This document shows, piece by piece, positions 56,901 to 62,900 of a DNA stretch of 64,000 nucleotides. Where the stretch lies: the NCBI RefSeq assembly GCF_014200605.1, contig NZ_JACHCE010000001.1:1240001-1304000 (forward strand), read 5' to 3'. This DNA is from Pedobacter cryoconitis. GTDB taxonomy: Bacteria; Bacteroidota; Bacteroidia; Sphingobacteriales; Sphingobacteriaceae. The translations under genes were made by a program, and so were the position numbers. Under the pieces are notes generated by a model, which was given only the letters and a program-made list of their open reading frames with translations, searched no databases and was not told the origin of the DNA. Every line of letters begins with the position of its first letter. Within the stretch, counting starts at the first letter, position 1.

Positions 56901-59900
56901 GCAACCGTCATTTCAATGCAGAGACTATCCATCAGCTGGCTGCTGATTACCTGTCCCATCTCGAAGATATCATTAAACATTGCATTGGAAGAAGTACTGC
57001 TTCATTTACCCCATCTGATTATGGGCTGGGTGATGTAATCAGTTATAATGAGCTGGATCAGTTCATGGATGATGATTATAACGGCAAACAAAGGAAATTG
57101 CAACTGGAAAGCATTTTACGTTTAAGTGGTTTACAAGAAGGTATGCTATTCCATAGTCTTTATGATCAGCAGGCAGGTTCATACATTCAGCAGTTTACAG
57201 GTGAACTGAAAGAAGCAGATATTCTGGCTTTCACAGACAGCTGGCAGCATTTGCTGAAACAGCACAGTATTTTAAGAAGCGCATTTTATTACGATGTATT
57301 CCGGATTCCGGTGCAATGTATTTACAAAGAAGCGCAAATACCGGTGATCCAGCTGGATTTACAGGGCTTAAGTGCTGAGGAACAGGAATTAGCTATTCAG
57401 GAGTATAAAAAAGAAGACCTTTTAAAAGGTTTTGACTTTGTATCCGCTCCGCTGATGCGTATCTGTCTGATTCAGCTGGATGAAACCCGTTATCAATTCT
57501 GCTTAACCCATCATCATATTTTATTAGATGGCTGGTCTATGCCAGTATTAATGGAAGAATTGCTGACTAATTATGAATATCTGATTAGTAAAAAGGCTAT
57601 ACCCGTTGTTGCAGAAGACCGTTATGAAAATTATATCCGTTATATAGAGCGTCAGGATAAAGAACAGGCAACTGCTTACTGGCGCAATTATCTTGATGGG
57701 CTGGAAGAAGCAACCTTACTGCCTTTTATCAATAGCTCATCGGACCGTACAAAAAGTAACAGAGAATACCTGGAAGAAATCCTGCAGCTTGATGCTGAAT
57801 TCACAACGCGTTTAACACGTTATGCACAGCAAAACCGGGTAACTATCAATACCCTGATGCAGGGAGTCTGGTCATACCTGCTTTACAACTATACGGGCAG
57901 GAAAGATGTTGCCTTTGGTATTGTCGTATCTGGCCGTCCTGAAGATTTGCCAGGGGTAGAAAGTGCAATAGGTATGTACATCAACACTTTGCCGCTACAT
58001 GGAAAAATTGATTTATCACAGGATATTGCAGCAGGATTACAGAAAATACAGGCAGAACAACTAGAAAGCAGAGCTTATCAATATACCAGCCTGAGCGAAG
58101 TACAGCGATTATCAGGTATCACAGGAAACCTGTTTGATACATTAATGGTTTTTGAAAATTATCCGGTTAGTCAGGCATTGGCCGCGCAACAATGGAGTTT
58201 GCAAATCGAAAACCTGGATGTTGGAGAACAGCATACCAATTATCCGCTGAGTATCATTGTAATGGCCGGAAAAGAGATAGCTGTCCATTTCAGTTATAAT
58301 GATTTATTAGAGGAGAACTATATCAAACTCATAGCTGGTCACTTTAAGAATGTACTGAACCAGGTAGTTTCTTCAGGAAAGCTGAATTTTAGCGATCTTA
58401 ACCTGTTGACAACGGCCGAGCAGGGACAGTTGTTAAATGATTTCAATGCAACAGGCATTTCACCATTACCTGACAGAACTGTTATTGCCCGTTTTGCTGA
58501 ACAAGTGATTCTGCAAAATGACCGCCCGGCTATTATTATGGGAGCAGATTCATGGAGTTACCGTGAACTGGATGAGCAATCGTCTCGTTTTGCGCATTAT
58601 CTGATTGAAAAAGGAGTAAAACCAGGGGATTTCGTTCCTGTTTGTCAGGAAAGATCGGCCAGTATTGTGATCTCTATCCTCGCTATTGTAAAAGCAGCAG
58701 GGGTATATGTTCCGATTGATCCGCGTTATCCGGCCGAACGTATTCAGTATATGTTAACCGATACCGGTGCAGGGTTACTGATCACTAACGAAACCTTATT
58801 GACAGGTTTATCTGCAATTATGCCTGATCTGGAGTTAATTAACCCTGAAAACTTACAATTGGATGTTTATGCTACCGTCGCACCGGTTATTCCTGTTACT
58901 TTAGAAGATCTGGTTTATGTGATTTATACTTCCGGATCAACCGGGCAGCCTAAAGGTGTACAAAGTACCCATGCCGGACTTTCCAACCTGGTGAGCTGGC
59001 ATCTGGAATGTTTCGAACTGAACAGCGAAAGTAGAATGACCGCAACAGCGGGAATTGGTTTTGATGTTTTCGGCTGGGAAATATGGCCTGCGCTGAATGC
59101 AGGTGCTGCATTGTATATAATCAGTGATGAACAAAGATTGTCGCCATCAGGTTTAGTAACTTATTACCTGGAGGAAAGTATCACACATAGTTTCCTTTCA
59201 ACTGTTTTAATCCCCGAATTTGTAGCAGCAAGCAGAAATCGTTCATTAGCCTTAAAATACCTGCTTGCGGCCGGAGATAAATTAGCGGCTGTCAACCTGG
59301 ATGGTTTAGGTTATCAGGTTGTGAATGCTTATGGACCTACAGAAAATAGTGTCATCACTACCAGTTACGTGCTCAGGGCTGCGGATGGAGAAACTTCGCC
59401 TCCAATTGGTATCCCGGTAAGCAACACACAATTGTATATTGTAAACGCAGAAAATAAACTCTGTCCTGTTGGTGTAGCCGGAGAACTGTGTATTAGTGGT
59501 ATCGGTGTATCTACAGGTTATCTGAACCGCAAATCACTAACCGATGAGAAATTTACAGCTAACCCATTCCATCAAAATTGGGGAGCAAGAATGTATCGGA
59601 GCGGTGATTTGACCCGATGGTTACCCAATGGGAATATTGAATTTCTGGGCCGTATAGATGATCAGGTTAAAATCCGTGGTTACCGTATCGAGTTAGGGGA
59701 GATCGCAAACGTATTACAGCAAAACGCAGCAGTGAAACAGGCTGTGGTATTGGCTAAAACTGACGACAGAGGTAATAAACAATTGGTAGGTTATATTGTA
59801 CCGGAACATGTTTTTGAAAAAGAAAGCATCATCAGCTATCTGAAAGGCAGGTTACCTGATTATATGATTCCTGCGCTATGGGTTTCTTTAGAAAAACTGC

Positions 59901-62900
59901 CATTGAACAGTAATGGTAAGGTGGACAGAAAAAAACTGCCTGAACCAAATATAAGCAGCATGCGTAGTTTGAACCATGTTGCACCAGGAAATGCAACAGA
60001 ACAAACACTGGCAGAAATCTGGCAGGACTTGCTGCGCATAGAGCAGATAGGTATCCATGATAATTTCTTTGAGCTGGGTGGTGATTCAATTATTACCATA
60101 CAGGCTGTTAGCCGTGCAAAATGGGCTGGTTTAGAATTTCAGCCTAAAGACTTATTTGTAAACCAGACTATTGCCCGTTTAGCTGCACTTTTACAGGTTG
60201 CTAAAGCACAGCTGATCAAAGGAGAAGAGGGGGTTTTATGTGGAAACAGCGGGCTGCTGCCTATACAGTCATGGTTCTTTGAGGATGGCGGTACGGTAAC
60301 TTCTCATTTCAATCAGCAGATTCTATTAAATATAGCGAAGAATACAGCTGCAGCTTTACTTGCTGATGCGGTCAAAAAATTGGTAGAATACCATGATGCG
60401 CTGCGTTTTGTTTATCAGCAGACAGCAAATGGCTGGGAACAGCGTTATGGAGATTATGCAGGAGAATTGAAGATCACAGATCTCACAGAAACACCTGCTG
60501 ATTTATTGGCTGATGCGATTACAACTGAAAGTAATCTTGCACAGCAGAGTTTGAATATCGAAAAAGGTATATTGATCAGGGCTGTTTTGATGCAGACACC
60601 GGAAGATGAACCTTATAACCGTTTATTGGTTGTGGTACATCACCTTGCGGTAGATGGCGTGTCGTGGCGGATCTTTTTAGAAGACCTGACTTTATTACTT
60701 CAGTCACCGAAACAGGAATTAACTGCTGCTAAAACTCATTCTTACAGACAATGGCAGGAGTCACTTGTGGCATACAGTACCAGCCGCAGTTTATTGGCTC
60801 AGGAAGCTTATTGGAAAACAGCTGCACAACAATTTATCCCTTTAAAAACAGAGCAGCAGGATGCGGGTGAAATCAGTGCTGCTGATACTGCAAACTATGT
60901 GGTTACTTTAAATAGTAAACAAACACAGCGTTTATTACAGGAAGTTCCAAAAGCCTATCATACCGAAATCAATGATATCCTGTTAAGTGCACTGGCGTTA
61001 ACTTTATCGGAATGGAATGGGCAAAGTAAGGTGTCAATTGGTTTAGAAGGTCACGGCCGTGAAGATATTGGTGCAGATAGCGATACCAGTCATACTATTG
61101 GCTGGTTCACGACGCTTTATCCGGTATTACTGGAAGTTGGAACAGCAAGAGGATCAGCTAGCGTAATCAAAAACATTAAAGAACAATTACGCCGGATCCC
61201 TGTAAAAGGTATCGGATATGGCGTCTTGAAATATATCAGTAAATCTCCTTTGCTGCAAAGCAAAGACCCATGGGATGTGGTGTTCAATTATCTTGGACAA
61301 TGGGATAATGCTGCGGGTGGAGACGGGCATTTGTCTGCTGCTAAAGAAGATACCGGGGCTGCTGCAGGAGATGACTTCATTTTCCGTGATAAACTCGCTA
61401 TCAATAGTTCGGTTCGCAATGGCGAACTGGTTATTGACTGGGGATATAGTGCTAAACACTTTACCGCAGCAGGAATTCAGAAAATGGGTGAGTCTTATTT
61501 GTCCTATTTACAAACCCTGATTGATCATTGCGTAACTCAGGATACAACTATTTATACGCCTTCAGATTATGGGCTTGGTGACTCAGTTACTTATCAGGAG
61601 CTGGACAGCTTCCTGGATGAAAATTATCTTCAGACAACACGCAGAAATCAGGTAGAACGGATTTATCCATTAAGTGGTTTACAGTCTGGTATGTTATTCC
61701 ACGGTCTTTATGACGGTGAAGCGGGTAACTACGTAGAACAATTTACCTCAGTACTGAATGCTGTTGATGAAGCAATTTTCATAAAGAGCTGGAATTGGGT
61801 GATGCAGAGACATACGATTCTGCGCAGTGCTTTCTATGCGAATACTTTTAATATCCCTGTGCAATGTGTTTATAAAGAGGTAGCTATGCCGTTAACGGTT
61901 TTTGACTATCGCCATATGGATGATACGGCACAAGAAACAGCGATTCAGGAATATGCTGCTGCCGATCGTTTAGGGGGTTTTGATTTTACAACAGCTCCGC
62001 TGATGCGTGTTTGTCTGTCAAAACTGGACGATAACCGCACACATCTGCTTTGGACATTCCATCATATCCTACTGGATGGTTGGTCTATGCCAATTTTATT
62101 ACAGGAACTGCTCGAAATATATGAAGCTTTAGTGACAGATCAGGCAACACCTGCATTGACTGAAGACCGTTATGAAGATTATATCCGTTATATCCGTCAG
62201 GACGATAATGGAAAGGCAGAAGCACATTGGAAAAAATACTTACAGCATATTACAACAGGTAGTTTGCTTCCTTTTGTAAATACTACCGCTGACCGTACCA
62301 AAGGGATCGGGGCTTCCAGTTTAAAACAACTCTTTGTCAGTGCAGAAACAACTACTTTATTAGCTGCTTATGCGCAACGGAATCATATTACTTTAAATAC
62401 TTTAATGCAAGGTGTATGGGCTTATTTATTAGCACAGTATACCGGGCGTAACGAAGTATCTTATGGGGTAACCGTATCTGGCCGTCCGGAAGCATTACCG
62501 GGAATTGAACAGGCCGTAGGTATGTATATCAATACATTAATACTCACAGCTACTATAACTGAATCCCCGCTGTCAGAATGGTTACAGTCCTTACAGGTGA
62601 CCCAACTGGATAACCGTGAATACCAGTATACCCCATTGAACGAGGTGAAACGCTGGGCTGCTGCAGAAGGAGAATTGTTTGATACTTTATTGGTTTTTGA
62701 AAACTATCCGGTTAGTGAGGTTCTGGCTGCACGTACCTGGAAATTGCAACTGGATGATGTGAAGGTTACTTCACAAACCAATTATCCTTTATGGCTGGTT
62801 ATTATGGCCGGAGCGGAAATCACAATCCGTTTTGAATACAATACCGGGTTACTGAATGAAGACCAGGTGAATAGGATTGCAGGTCATTTTGACCAGGTCT

